This document shows positions 12,201-26,300 of a stretch of 64,000 nucleotides of DNA, piece after piece. The number at the start of each line of letters is the position of its first letter. Position 1 is the stretch's first letter. The notes below the pieces were generated by a model that was given only the letters and a program-made list of their open reading frames with translations, was not told where the DNA came from and ran no database searches. A program made the position numbers and the translations under genes. Source of the DNA: Anticarsia gemmatalis (taxonomy: Eukaryota; Arthropoda; Insecta; Lepidoptera; Erebidae); contig NC_134766.1 of the NCBI RefSeq assembly GCF_050436995.1, positions 4,154,001 to 4,218,000 of the forward strand. Direction: 5' to 3'.

Positions 12201-15200
12201 TCACTGGTGACGTCATGTATTAGGGGGCTGCATCATTGTACGTCGAAATTGTACAGTTTGGAGATTCTGCAGCTGTTGTGCGAGAATTCTAGCTCGGAGA
12301 CCATTTTGGATAGAATTTTGCCTTATATTGTGAGTATTTGTTTTAAAGTTTCATTATGTTAACGGTCGCTGTGGCGCGGTCGGAACTGTATGCGACTGCC
12401 ATGCAAGAGGTCTCGGGTTCGAATCCCGGGTCGGAATACCCGGAGTTTGGAAGTTTAGACCGTAGACCTCCGTGCCTTGTGGAGAGCACGTAATGCCGTC
12501 GGTCCTGCGCCTGACCTCTCACTGATCGTGTCGGTGTACCGTCCCACCGGGCTATGAGAGTTGGACACTACAAACAAAGTCCTACACAATTTGCTGGTTT
12601 CAATTAAACTGGCCGCTGTAGTCGAATCGACCAGGAGGATATTATTTTAAATTGTTAAGTTTTTGGTTAAATCATCATGCCACCTACGTCGTGGTGTCCA
12701 ATCTGTCACCAGCCTCGCCCATCGTGGCGGAGCATGGCACAGGATACTGGACAGAAAGGCCTTGTCCAGCAGTGGGACATTTTATGTGTAATATGAGTTA
12801 ATAACAAAAAAAAGATGTTAGCTTGTGCCTAAGAGACAATTCATTAGTTTATTTCGTCATTGACGATAATATCTTCCCTGGACCTATAACGTTAAAGTAT
12901 AAAGCAATAACTTGCCTCCCAGATCCACCTGTCGCACGACACGGTGGCGCGCGTGCGAGCCCGCGCCGTGGTGACGTGCGCGCGCGCCGTGTCGCTCGTG
13001 CGCAGTCTGCCGCACGCCGACTGCAACGTGTTCCCCGAGTACATCCTGCCGGAGCTCGCGCCACGAGCCACTGACCCCAGTGTACCTGTGCGACAGGCTT
13101 ATGCTAATAATATCGGTAAGTCCTATCAAAAGACTTTTAGTCACAGAAGAAGAATAAATACGTGCATTATTAATTTTCCGATGAAATGAAAATTAATGAG
13201 ATTTTTTTTGTGAGCCTATCAATTTCCTATTTTTTAATTTAGTCTAATTTTGACGTATGTTATTTCAGCAGTTCTAACAGAAAATGAAAGACGATTTTTT
13301 TCTTGTTTATAACGGTAAAATATTTGATTAACCGAAAGACAACGACATATTTAACTGTAAAAAAAATGTAAAAATGAATATATGCTCTTGACATAGTATT
13401 TCTTTTTTTCAGCCAAATTGGCGGAGACAGCAGTCAGGTTCCTGGATCAGACACAAAACATGGTGGACAAGGAGGCTGCCAATATCAACTATGAGACTGA
13501 ACTATCAGCTTTACATGAAATGGTATGTACATCTCACCCCTTTTTACCATTTTAAGTATCCATACTTACAATACTTTTATGGTGTATAGCTCAAACTCAA
13601 ACTCAAGACTGCTTGTTTTATAAGTTAAACAATTATTAAAAAAAAAACAATTTAATTTAAATGCTTGTTCCAACATAATTAAAAATTGTGATTACTCCAG
13701 GTGCGGTCCACAGTGTCATATCTATTGACAGACTCACAAGCTGTAGTGAAACGAGCGCTTGTTGAAAACGGCATCACTAAACTGTGCATATTCTTCGGAA
13801 AACAAAAAGGTAAGAAATCACAATTATTTGACTTAATAATATATTTCTTCCTTCAAAAAATAATATCCTAGCTAATTTTGCATTAAAACAATGATTTTTG
13901 TATAAGCACCCAAAAATATAAATTGTCTCCTGACTGCAAAGATGTGATACATGTGTGTACTTCGTGGCTTGTGAGGTTTCTGACGACAACTTCCATATAT
14001 ATATATTTCTAAATTATCTCTGTTGTCATAAATTCACTCTGGTAGGCTTATAAACTGTGCATATAATGTAATACCTACATATATTGGAAATATATTCCTT
14101 CCATCAAAAAAAGTAAAAACAAAAACTCCACCTAGTAAAAAGTTATGAGGTAACAAACAGAAAAAAATACAGTCGAATTGAGAACCTCCTCCTTTTTCTG
14201 GAAGTCGGTTAATAAATATTAAAAAAGGTACAGTTGAACTAGTTTCGATTATTTTTTCATATGAAACCAACACAATTGATAAAGATTTATTTTAGTTTTG
14301 CAAACTTTATCAATTTTGTTGGTTTCATATGCAAATATAATCGAAACTAGTTCAAATTCCCCCGTTCAATGTTACCCAAATGATTCAAAGTTACCCAAGT
14401 TGACTGTGCCTATTTCTACCTAAATTACCCAACTTTTCCTTCATAATTTTGGCCATAGTACTTAATCATATAGTGTTCTTTTAGCGAACGACGTGATCTT
14501 ATCCCACATGGTGACCTTCCTGAACGACAAGGAGGAGGCGGCTCTGAGGGGGTGCTTCTTTGAGCGAGTGGTCGGCGTCGCCGCCTATGTGGGACACCAT
14601 GCTGCACCTATACTCGTACCTTTACTACAACAGGTGGGTAAACAAATCCCTGCAGTGAATTCAGCCAGCCCGTGACCATGATTGGAACTAGATCGAAGCG
14701 TCGGCTAACATGTTATAAAGTATCGTAACCATGAAATTCTCATTGCGTTTGAAATCCGTTAAGAAATGTAGTATTATGAATTGTTGCATTACCAACAAAA
14801 TCTATACTAATATTATAAAGCTGAAGAGTTTGTTTGTTTGTTTGTTTGTTTGTTTGAACGCGCTAATCTCAGGAACTACTGGTCCGATTTGAAAAATTCT
14901 TTCAGTGTTAGATAGTCCATTTATTGAGGAAGGCTATAGGCTATATACCATCACGCTACGACCAATAGGAGCAGAGTAGAAATAAAATATGTTACAAAAA
15001 CGGGGAAAATTTTGACCCATTCGCTCTTATGTGACGTGTGCTAGTAGGTCATAAATGCGTGTAAAATTCTGGGGATAGATGAGATACCAACAAAATGTGT
15101 TTTGTGTCAATTGTATTAAGGTTTATTTTGATCTATTTTTCGAATAAGTAAAGAATGCTAGGAGAGAAAGTGAGTTATGTGAAAGAGAAGTATATAGAGC

Positions 15201-18200
15201 TGAGAACTTAAGAAAATTTATGAAATTGTTTATAGAAAATATTATATTACTACACAATAGCAATTGAAAATACTATTTTGTTTTCTTGTTTCCAGGGCCT
15301 CACAGACCAATCCGAGTGGATAATAGCGAAAGCACTGCGAGCCACCACCAACTTGGCGGAACTAGGGCTGTTGCCCAAACAAGCGCTGTGTGACCTCGTA
15401 GCTGAGAGCGCCGTGTTTCTGGCACACCCTAACTTATGGGTAAGTTAATATATTAGAAAAACTTCATTTATATTACATTTTATTTAACTCTCTATTCTAT
15501 TAACGTAAACTTTAGAAATAACTAGCTGACCCGCGCAACTTCGCTTGCGTCACATAAGAGAGGATGGGTCAAAATTTTCCCCGTTATTGTAACATTTTTC
15601 TCTGGTTCTCTGCTCCTATTTGTAGTAACGTGATGATATATAGCCTATAACCTTCCTCGATAAATGGACTATCTAACACTGAAAGAATTTTTCAAATCAG
15701 ACCAGTAGTTTATGAGATTAGCGCGTTAAAACAAACAAACAAACAATCAAACAAACAAACTCTTCAGCTTTATAATATTTGTATAGATAGGCTTATCGAG
15801 TTTTATAAATATAAAAACTCTTTTTTACATTTGTTTAAAGTGCGCCATTACTTACTGTTATAAACGATTTAATACACTTTGTGATATGTTTAGAAGATCT
15901 ACAGGTTCGATTCCCGACCGAACTAAATTGTGATTTTTTTTAAATGTAATATGTTTCTGTCCCACTGCAGGGCAAGGGTCTCCTCCCAAACGAGGGAGGG
16001 GTTAGGCTTTGAGTCCACTACGCTGGCCAAGTGCGGGTTGACATTGCATGCCCTCAATAAATGAATAAATAATATGTTTAAAGAACTATAATTATTTATT
16101 TTGTGTAATATTCAGTTTTTTTTATTGTAGTATTCGTGTAAACTTTGGAAATTATGAGTGTCGAGTTTTTTAAATTAGAAACCTTCCCGTTTAAACTGTG
16201 CCATTATTTACTAGAATTAGGTGGTTATAAACAATCTAATACACCATGCGATAAGTCTAGAAGGGTTCGATTCCCAGCCGAAATAAATTTGAAAATGTAA
16301 TAACGCTTTTTTTGTAGATTGTTCAAAAGTCATCATATGATTGTAAATGTAGGTAATAAGGTAGTAGTAGCATTTAATTCTGAAATGTTTGTAAATTATT
16401 TGTTTTTTTTGTTTGTATGTAGATTCGTCACGAAGTATGTGGCTTAGTGTCGTGCGTGTCAAGTCTGCTGAACCCCATCGACGTGAACTGCAAGATACTG
16501 CCGCTCGTGTGGCCGCACCTCAAACACAAACTTATACAGGTAAACATAGTATATCTCTTGTGAACATATTGTTCATAACATAATTATATTTATTACTAGC
16601 TGACCATAGGAGAGAGAATGGGTCAAGATTTTCCCCGTTTTTGTTACATTTTTTACCGGTACTCTGCTTCTTTTGGTCGTAGCGTAATGATATATAGTCT
16701 GTAGCCTTCCTCGATAAATGGGCTATCTAACACTGAAATATTTTTTCAAATCGGACCAGTAGTTCCTGAGATAAGCGCGTTCAAACCAACAAACTCTTCA
16801 GCTTTATAATATTAGTATAGATATAGATTATAATATTAGTATAGATTAGTATAGATTTAGAAAACTTTTTTTAACCAAATCCTTGCTTTTCCCGCTAGGT
16901 GGAGCGAGCTGAACTATTACTGGAGAGTCTAGCAGAGCCGATACCTCGTAAAGTGCTGGACGCTGTACTGCGTCACGGAGACGTGGACCGACTGGTGCAC
17001 ACGCTCAGAGAGAGGAGGAACACTAGACTCAAGGTCAGTGGTCATCTACCAAGTACTTCTATTAATTTAATTCACACAGGACATTCTGACCATGATTATT
17101 TTGTCAGTATAAACGGTTTTTTATCATTATTGACATAGGTTTTAAACATTTGCTGCGTTTTGAGATCTCCGTACTAGTACTCTTTCTTTCACAGGTAAAG
17201 CAGGGTACAATGCCACAGTACTCCGAGATGGGTCAGCAGCTTAGAAACTTGTTCAGACGATTGGCTTCTGATGGTAAAAATCTAACAATCCGTTTTTAAT
17301 ACTTTTTGTTCAATTAGAGTTTTTGAAATAAGTATAAATGTGTTGTTTGTGTAGGTATGACAGAACATGTAGAGAATCAACTGTTGGCAATGAGTGCACA
17401 TCTTATCAAAATACAAGGATCTTCTACACAGGTAATAACATTATTTTCAAACGTTTTACTCTCATTTTAACTCTTAATTGAAACTGCAAATTTCACATAA
17501 ATTGAAAAAGAAACAAATGTGTATTTCTGAATATAATTAATATACGTTTATCGATTAATATCCTTCATATTCCTTTCTTTCAATAAGAGTTTAATTGATT
17601 TAAAAAAATAACTGTATCTTTGTCACAAAAAGAAAAAATATGCTCTATATTCTTCAAATTAATACTGTTTTGCCCGTAACATACCGAATGAAAAACATAA
17701 ATATATAAGTATGTATATGTTACGGTAAATGTGGATAGTGCGGTTATTATGTACAATTACCGGGAACTATGCATAATTACCAGTGCTCGTGGTAAAGGTT
17801 GTAAAAAAATTCGAATTAATCACATTTACCCGTAGTTTTATAAAATTACCATACCCCCTTAGTAAATGTAGTAAATAATGAAACCAACCATCGAAATCAA
17901 ATGTTTATTAATATAAAAACAATTCTAGTCTTAATTATAATAAAATTTGGTTACAAACAACATCAGTCAAACAATTCTACTTCTTAAATATCAAGAGATC
18001 AAACCTTCTGTTTGGTTAAGCAAAACATAAAATATATTCTTATTAAATTAACAAATCAAATATCAAAAAACCAAACCTCTTGTTTGGTTAAAAAAAGCAA
18101 AAATTATACTGTTATTATAAAATGAAGAAGTCAAGTATCTAAAAACCAATATTTAAAAAAAATATATATATAATCTTATAAAAATTAAATCAAATAAAAT

Positions 18201-20325
18201 TAACAATTGGCAGGCAATTATCAGTAGAACTCTTGAAATTCTTTATCTTTTATTTATTTCTGCAGGTCCGAAATTTGTGACATTTGGAATTGCAGAGAAC
18301 TTGTGATTTCTTGCACTTGCAGCGATTTGAATTGCATTCTGAAGTGCAATTGCAATGCTGAAAACCTTGTCTACCTAAATTTGAATCCTTACGAGCACAT
18401 TATCTCAGAGTTATATTAGTTTCTGGAACTTCTTCAATTGTGATAAATCGTTCTTTGCAGACACCGAATTCGTTTCTTGAGTACAACTGGCTTAAAATCC
18501 CGTATTTAGTACCAAGTTTGTAAAGATTTTCATTCTCGATCGAAGCTTAAATCAACATTCACCATGGTCGCGCGGAAGTTTTATATAATTACCGGTAAAT
18601 GTGGATAATTCACTACATTTACCATGTGCGTAGGTGATTATTCATAATTACCGGTAATTATAGATAATTACCGATTGCTTACATTTACCGTAACATATAT
18701 AATTGTCAGCATATAACGGAGGCGCCAGGTCGTCTAGTGCTGCAACACTCGGGACTGTCCCGCGCCGTGCCGCTCGACACGGGCGGCGCGGACACCATGC
18801 CGCATTTAGACAAACTATACACCTCTACGCAAAACAGGTAACTTATACAGCTTAGATATTTAGATAAAACAATACCAGAAAGGCCTTTAGAACTGTTTTG
18901 GATGTAAATAATATTAAAATTGTATCTAATAATGCAGCAGAGATATATTAAAGATCATAGAAATTAAAATGTTTTAATTGTTGACACGGTTGCGGTATAT
19001 TTCAAAGATTTTGGGAGATAAAGGTAACATGTTAGATCAACTTTGTCCCCAAAATCTTTATCTTTACTTAATGAAACGTTGGGAGGAGAAAGGGAATTGT
19101 ATTATTATACAATAAATTGTATGAATAGCAAGTATATTTTAGTAATCTTAAATGAGAACAAGCCTAAAAACTTAAAAATGGCGGTATGTTGTTTTATGAA
19201 GTTGTTTGTTCCGCAGACGCACGCACAAGACGTCAGTGTCTCACGAGACACACATGAACACGGAGTGGCAGCACATGTTCGGACACTCACACGAGCAACA
19301 CTCTAGAGGTAAAACTACATTATTTATTTATTTATTTATTATGTATCTTTAACAAGAAATACACTTTACAAAAACAGAATTTATTACAAGCTTTCATTAA
19401 CTTTTTTCACTTTTACTCATAATTATTTAAAGGCATATTATTATCTCTTTACTTTCTTGTGCATTTTATTTGATATTTTGTTTTTATATGCTGAAAATAT
19501 ATTAATATGTTCAACAACATTAAAAAGTACCAAAACCTAACAGCTATGTACGAAAGTACTAAACTTGCATTTTTTATAAAGTATCTTCAGAGTAATTTAG
19601 TATTTAGTAAATTGATACTTTATTTATTACCACCTTACAATAACAGTATCTACTACACATGTAAGTTAGAGGTACATTAGAATCTTTATATATATAATTC
19701 TTCTGTAAGTGTGTATGTCACTGAACTTCTCTTAAACGACTGGACCGATTTTAATTAAATTTTTTGTGTGTGTTCAAGGGGATCTGACAATGGTTTAGAT
19801 TCACAATTTTGTCCGCTGGACAATGTTTTTTTAATTAATTTTTACAAATTTAAGACGTGTAGACAGGACAACGTCTGTCGGGTCCGCTAGTTTACTTATA
19901 TATTTTTACTAGCTGACCCGCGCAACTTCGCTTGCGTCACATAAGAGAGAATGGGTCAGAATTTTCCGCGTTTTTGTAACACTTTTTACTGTTACTGTAC
20001 TCCTATTGGTCGTAGCGTGATGTTATAAAATATGCTTTTTTTTTCACGAAAAATATTCTCATAATATTATTTATATCTCTTAATATAACGAAGTCGCGCT
20101 AAGGCATATCCGCCATTAAAACAGTTACCATGACAACGGAATTTTGTTAATTAAATGTCATTGTAATATTGAATATTCGCGACTTCGTTCGCCATCTGAA
20201 TTTTCCCGGGAAATGTGTCATTTTCCCGGGGTAAAAAGTAGCCTATGTCCTTTCTCGGGTATCAAAGTATCTCCATACCAAATTTCATGCAAATTGGTTC
20301 AGTAGTTTAGGCGTGATTGAGTAGC

Positions 20326-20364
<39 letters not shown>

Positions 20365-23300
20365 GTTACTTTCGCATTTATAATATTAGTATGGATTTAG
20401 CGACTTTTTGTGGTATTACTCTCATCAAATACAACTGACACTTTACTTAGCTATATACTATATTAACTTGTGTGAAGTGTCGGAGGGCGTGTCGGCGGCG
20501 GCGAGCGGCGTGACGTCACAGGCGCTGTCCGTGGCGCCGCAACACTCGCAGATGGGACACAGCGCCAGCTACGTGCAATGTTAGTCTTACAACATCTTAA
20601 TATATTTACTCATCGAAACTTCCAACGTGAAAAACAAAGGACTTATACCAATTAAAGACATGAGTATCATTTTTAGAGTGGTATAAGTAATTTCTTTATA
20701 TTTACACAAGATTTTTCGCTTTTTCTCCACAATTGTAATATCATTAATTAATATTATATTAGGAACTAAAAGAAAGACAGAGATTTGCAGTGTTGTTTTA
20801 AATACTTGTTGTATTACTTTGCAGACAGCATGGCACCCTGTCGCGTAGAACTGAGAGATTTAACGGCAAGGATGCAGCAGAAATATCAAAAATCATTGAG
20901 GTATTAATTCGTTTTTTTTTTGTTTGAATGTCTAGTAAGATTATAACATCAAGAGTTTACATTTTTATAATATAAAGATTTTTAAATAATTAACTAGCTG
21001 ACCTGGCAAACATTGTTTTGCCATATATATTTTTTTAATGTTAGGGGTGGACAAGCCACCGAACAAGGCAAGCGATTCTCAGGCTTACTGGATATGCATA
21101 TTAAATTAGGTAAAAATCTGTAAAGCCGTTTAGGAGGAGTAAGGTAACAAACATTGTGACACGAAAATTTTATGTATTGGATAACAATCTTGAAGTAATA
21201 ATTAGAAAAGTTATGAAATCATTTGTTTATAATAAAAATGTTAAACGTATAGGAGTCACGACGACCCGATGGAACACAATGAGGACACGATGCCGCCGTC
21301 TGGTTGGCGACCTGGTAACCAGCTCCTCGCATACTTACATGAACACAAGTAAGTTAATATTATTACTTAACATCGTCGTTAATTGAACAGTAAATTGACA
21401 TAACTCTTAATTAATTTGGAAAGAAATACTACTAAACTTATTGTGATTTTTTTAGCAGCTAAATTTTATTGGAAATTTACGTTTATAATTCAAAGAAATT
21501 TTTTGTCTTGCAATAGTAATGAAATAGCCACTGCTCTAATTACCATATGGTTTGAAATCACACCTAAAGCTTATTCCAGTCTATATTGTCTATAATGTGT
21601 TACAGCGCATTTAATGTATAGTAGTTAGTAGTTAGTATTTTAAAATGCAAGTTTTCCAAATATTTATGTTATAGAGCGCGAGTGAATCAGTTAGTGACCC
21701 TGCCGGCTCAGCGCGCGTTGTTCGGTTCATGTTCGGACGACGGCACCGTGCGACTGTGGGACGCCGCCAGGCTGCAGGGACATGCACATATCAACCGGTA
21801 ACTATATATTAACTAGCTGACCCGCGCAGCTCCGCTCACGCTTTCTTGGTTTTATTTAATACCGCAAATTTTCAAATTTATTCACCTTTTACACCTTATC
21901 TGGACTTCCACAAATAATTTAAGACAGTTGGTAGTTTTCCTCACATGAAGACGTCTCTTGGTAGTTTTTCCTCACAGTCGAGTGGTATAAGTTGACACCT
22001 CCCACGCAAGTGGTCGCAGGTTCGAACCCGAGGCAACACACCAATGACTTTTCGAAGTTATGCGTGTGTTAGTAATAATTATCACATGCTCCAACGGTGT
22101 AGGAAAATATCACCTCATTACGGGTGGAGACCCTTGCCCAGCAGTGGGGCATTAATGGGTTAAATTTATTATTTATTATGAAGACGTCTCTTGGTAGTTT
22201 TTCCTCTCATGAAGACGTGATGAAGACGTCTCTTGGTAGTTTTTCCTCTCATGAAGACGTCTCATGGTAGTTTTTCCTCTCATGAAGACGTCTCTTGGTA
22301 GTTTTTCCTGACTTGAGGAAGTCTCTTGGTAGTTTTTCCTCACATGAAGACGACTCTTGGTAGTTTTTCCTGACTTGAGGAAGTCTCTTGGTAGTTTTTC
22401 CTCTCATGAAGACGTCTCATGGTAGTTTTTCCTCACATGAAGACGTGATGAAGACGTGTCTTGGTAGTTTTTCCTCTCATGAAGACGTCTCTTGGTAGTT
22501 TTTCCTCACATGAAGACGACTCTTGGTAGTTTTTCCTCACATGAAGACGTCTCTTGGTAGTTTTTCCTGACTTGAGGAAGTCTCTTGGTAGTTTTTCCTC
22601 ACATGAAGACGTCTCTTGGTAGTTTTTCCTCACATGAAGACGTCTCTTGGTAGTTTTTCCTCTCGTGAAGACGTCTCATGGTAGTTTTTCCTCCCATGAA
22701 GACGTCTCTTGGTAGTTTTTCCTCTCATGAATACGTCTCTTGGTAGTTTTTCCTCAATTGAAGACGCCTCTTGGTAGTTTTTCCTCACTTGAAGACGTCT
22801 CATGGTAGTTTTTCCTCTCATGAAGACGTCTCTTGGTAGGTTATCCTCACATGAAGACGACTCTTGGTAGTTTTTCCTCACTTGATGACGTGATGAAGAC
22901 GTCTCTTGGTAGTTTTTCCTCACATGAAGACGTCTCTTGGTAGTTTTTCCTCACATGAAGACGTCTCTTGGTAGTTTTTCCTCTCATGAAGACGTCTCAT
23001 GGTAGTTTTTCCTCCCATGAAGACGTCTCTTGGTAGTTTTTCCTCTCATGAATACGTCTCTTGGTAGTTTTTCCTCAATTGAAGACGCCTCTTGGTAGTT
23101 TTTCCTCACTTGAAGACGTCTCATGGTAGTTTTTCCTCTCATGAAGACGTCTCATGGTAGTTTTTCCTCTCATGAAGACGTCTCTTGGTAGTTTTTCCTG
23201 ACTTGAGGAAGTCTCTTGGTAGTTTTTCCTCTCATGAAGACGTCTCATGGTAGTTTTTCCTCACTTGAAGACGTCTCATGGTATTTTTTCCTCTCATGAA

Positions 23301-26300
23301 GACGTCTCATGGTAGTTTTTCCTCTCATGAAGACGTGATGGAGACGTCTCTTCGTAGTATTTCCTCACATGAAGACGTGATGAAGACGTGTCTTGGTAGT
23401 TTTTCTCTCATGAAGACGACTCTTGGTAGTTTTTCCTCACATGAAGACGTCTCTTGGTAGTTTTTCCTGACTTGAGGAAGCCTCTTGGTAGTGTTTCCTC
23501 ACTTGAAGACGTCTCATGGTAGTTTTTCCTCACCTGAAGACGTCTCTTGGTAGTTTTTCCTCACGTGAAGACGTGATGATGACGTCTCTTGGTAGTTTTT
23601 CCTCACATGAAGACGTCTCTTGGTAGTTTTTCCTCACATGAAGACGTCTCTTGGTAGTTTTTCCTCACATGAAGACGTCTCTTGGTAGTTTTTCCTCACA
23701 TGAAGACGTCTCTTGGTAGTTTTTCCTGACTTGAGGAAGTCTCTTGGTAGTTTTTCCTCTCATGAAGACGTCTCATGGTAGTTTTTCCTCACTTGAAGAC
23801 GTCTCATGGTAGTTTTTCCTCTCATGAAGACGTCTCATGGTAGTTTTTCCTCTCATGAAGACGTGATGGAGACGTCTCTTCGTAGTATTTCCTCACATGA
23901 AGACGTGATGAAGACGTCTCTTGGTAGTTTTTCCTCACATGAAGACGACTCTTGGCAGTTTTTCCTCACTTGAAGATGACTCTTGGTAGTTTTTCCTCAC
24001 ATGAAGACGTCTCTTGGTAGTTTTTCCTCTCATGAAGACGTCTCATGGTAGTTTTTCCTCTCATGAAGACGTGATGGAGACGTCTCTTCGTAGTATTTCC
24101 TCACATGAAGACGTGATGAAGACGTCTCTTGGTAGTTTTTCCTCACATGAAGACGACTCTTGGCAGTTTTTCCTCACTTGAAGACGTCTCTTGGTAGTTT
24201 TTCCTCACATGAAGACGACTCTTGGCAGTTTTTCCTCACATGAAGACGACTCTTGGTAGTTTTTCCTCACATGAAGACGTGATGAACACGTCTCTTGGTA
24301 GTTTTTCCTCACATGAAGACGTGATGAACACGTCTCTTGGTAGTTTTTCCTCACGTGAAGACGTCTCTTGGTAATTTTTCCTCACATGAAGACGTGATGG
24401 AGACGTCTCTTGGTAGTTTTTCCTCACGTGAAGACGTCTAATGGTAGGTTTTCCTCTCATGAAGACGTCTCTTGGTAGTTTTTCCTCCCATGAAGACGTC
24501 TCTTGGTAGTTTTTCCTCACTTGAAGACGTCTCTTGGTAGTTTTTCCTCACATGAAGACGACTCTTGGCAGTTTTTCCTCACATGAAGACGACTCTTGGT
24601 AGTTTTTCCTCACATGAAGACGTGATGAACACGTCTCTTGGTAGTTTTTCCTCACATGAAGACGTGATGAACACGTCTCTTGGTAGTTTTTCCTCACATG
24701 AAGACGTGATGAACACGTCTCTTGGTAGTTTTTCCTCACATGAAGACGTGATGAACACGTCTCTTGGTAGTTTTTCCTCACATGAAGACGTGATGAACAC
24801 GTCTCTTGGTAGTTTTTCCTCACGTGAAGACGTCTCTTGGTAATTTTTCCTCACATGAAGACGTGATGGAGACGTCTCTTGGTAGTTTTTCCTCACGTGA
24901 AGACGTCTAATGGTAGGTTTTCCTCTCATGAAGACGTCTCTTGGTAGTTTTTCCTCCCATGAAGACGTCTCTTGGTAGTTTTTCCTCTCATGAAGACGTC
25001 TCTTGGTAGTTTTTCCTCACATGAAGACGTGATGAACATGTCTCTTGGTAGTTATTCCTCTCATGAAGACGTCTCATGGTAGTTTTTCCTCACATGAAGA
25101 CGTGATGAACACGTCTCTTGGTAGTTTTTCCTCTCATGAAGACGTCTCATGGTAGTTTTTCCTCTCATGAAGACGACTCTTGGTAGTTTTTCCTCACATG
25201 AAGACGTGATGGAGACGTCTCTTGGTAGTTTTTCCTCACGTGAAGACGTCTAATGGTAGGTTTTCCTCTCATGAAGACGTCTCTTGGTAGTTTTTCCTCC
25301 CATGAAGACGTCTCTTGGTAGTTTTTCCTCACATGAAGACGTGATGGAGACGTCTCTTGGTAGTTTTTCCTCACATGAAGACGCCTCATGGTAGGTTTTC
25401 CTCTCATGAAGACGTCTCTTGGTAGTTTTTCCTCACATGAAGACGTCTCTTGGTAGTTTTTCCTCACATGAAGACGTCTCTTGGTAGTTTTTACATACAA
25501 TTTTCAAACTACAAAACAATTACTCAAAATATGCTCAGTTTTACGGTAAAATGTAATACAAGTCTTTCATGAATTGAAATCTTAATGAAGAGCGTATACG
25601 TTTGTATGTAATGTTTGTCTATGTATGTATGTTGTAGATCTAAGTCGATGTACAATCGTAACGCGGGTCCCGTCGTGTCTCTGGCGGCGTGCGAGGGAGG
25701 TCAGTCGCTTGTGGCTGCCACGCAGGAGTCCGTCTTTGTACTCAGGTAAATACAAGTACATTGGTTATTGAGTTATTTAACTTATACTTATGTTGTTTGT
25801 ATAAGTTTCTTTGCTGAGCTACGTTAGCCTATTAAAAAAATATTTTGCCTGTAAAATGTGTATCTTAATTTATAGGCGTTTAAAAAGCCTTTACTATGTT
25901 TCTGTCACCTAATGGGCTTAACGGCACTGAATACCAGATTTTAGTGACAACTTAAACAGATTTTAACGAGAAATATTATTTATTAACTTTTGTTTTTTAA
26001 CTGATTTCTAATTTCTAAGTCATTAAGACAAGATTTAAACATATACACGAATTGAAAACATTCTTAATTCGTATCTGATTAATAAATGCCCCCCGCCCCC
26101 CCAGGATCGACGGCAGCTCGTCCCGCATGAGCCTGTCGCAGGGCCGCCAGCTGGAGGCGGACGGCGACGACGCGGCGTGCGTGGCCGCGCCCGCGCACCA
26201 CTCGCTCATCTCATACGCCACGCTCCTGGCCACCATCGTGGGCTGGGACCTTAGGGCTCCGGGTAATTGATTAATTATAATAATATTTACATTATACCCA

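Noticed and set aside
12362..12435. Possible tRNA gene
   Set aside because: A- and B-box bases are present, but no paired acceptor stem or anticodon arm can be drawn and a SINE body follows.
22177..25495. CRISPR-like regular array
   Set aside because: There are no unique spacers. Units are contiguous copies of one 31-bp motif in an animal intron.
22433..25500. Several open frames of 60-116 codons on both strands in the minisatellite
   Set aside because: They are the same short unit translated over and over, occur in opposite strands at once, and have no start, splice or domain signal.
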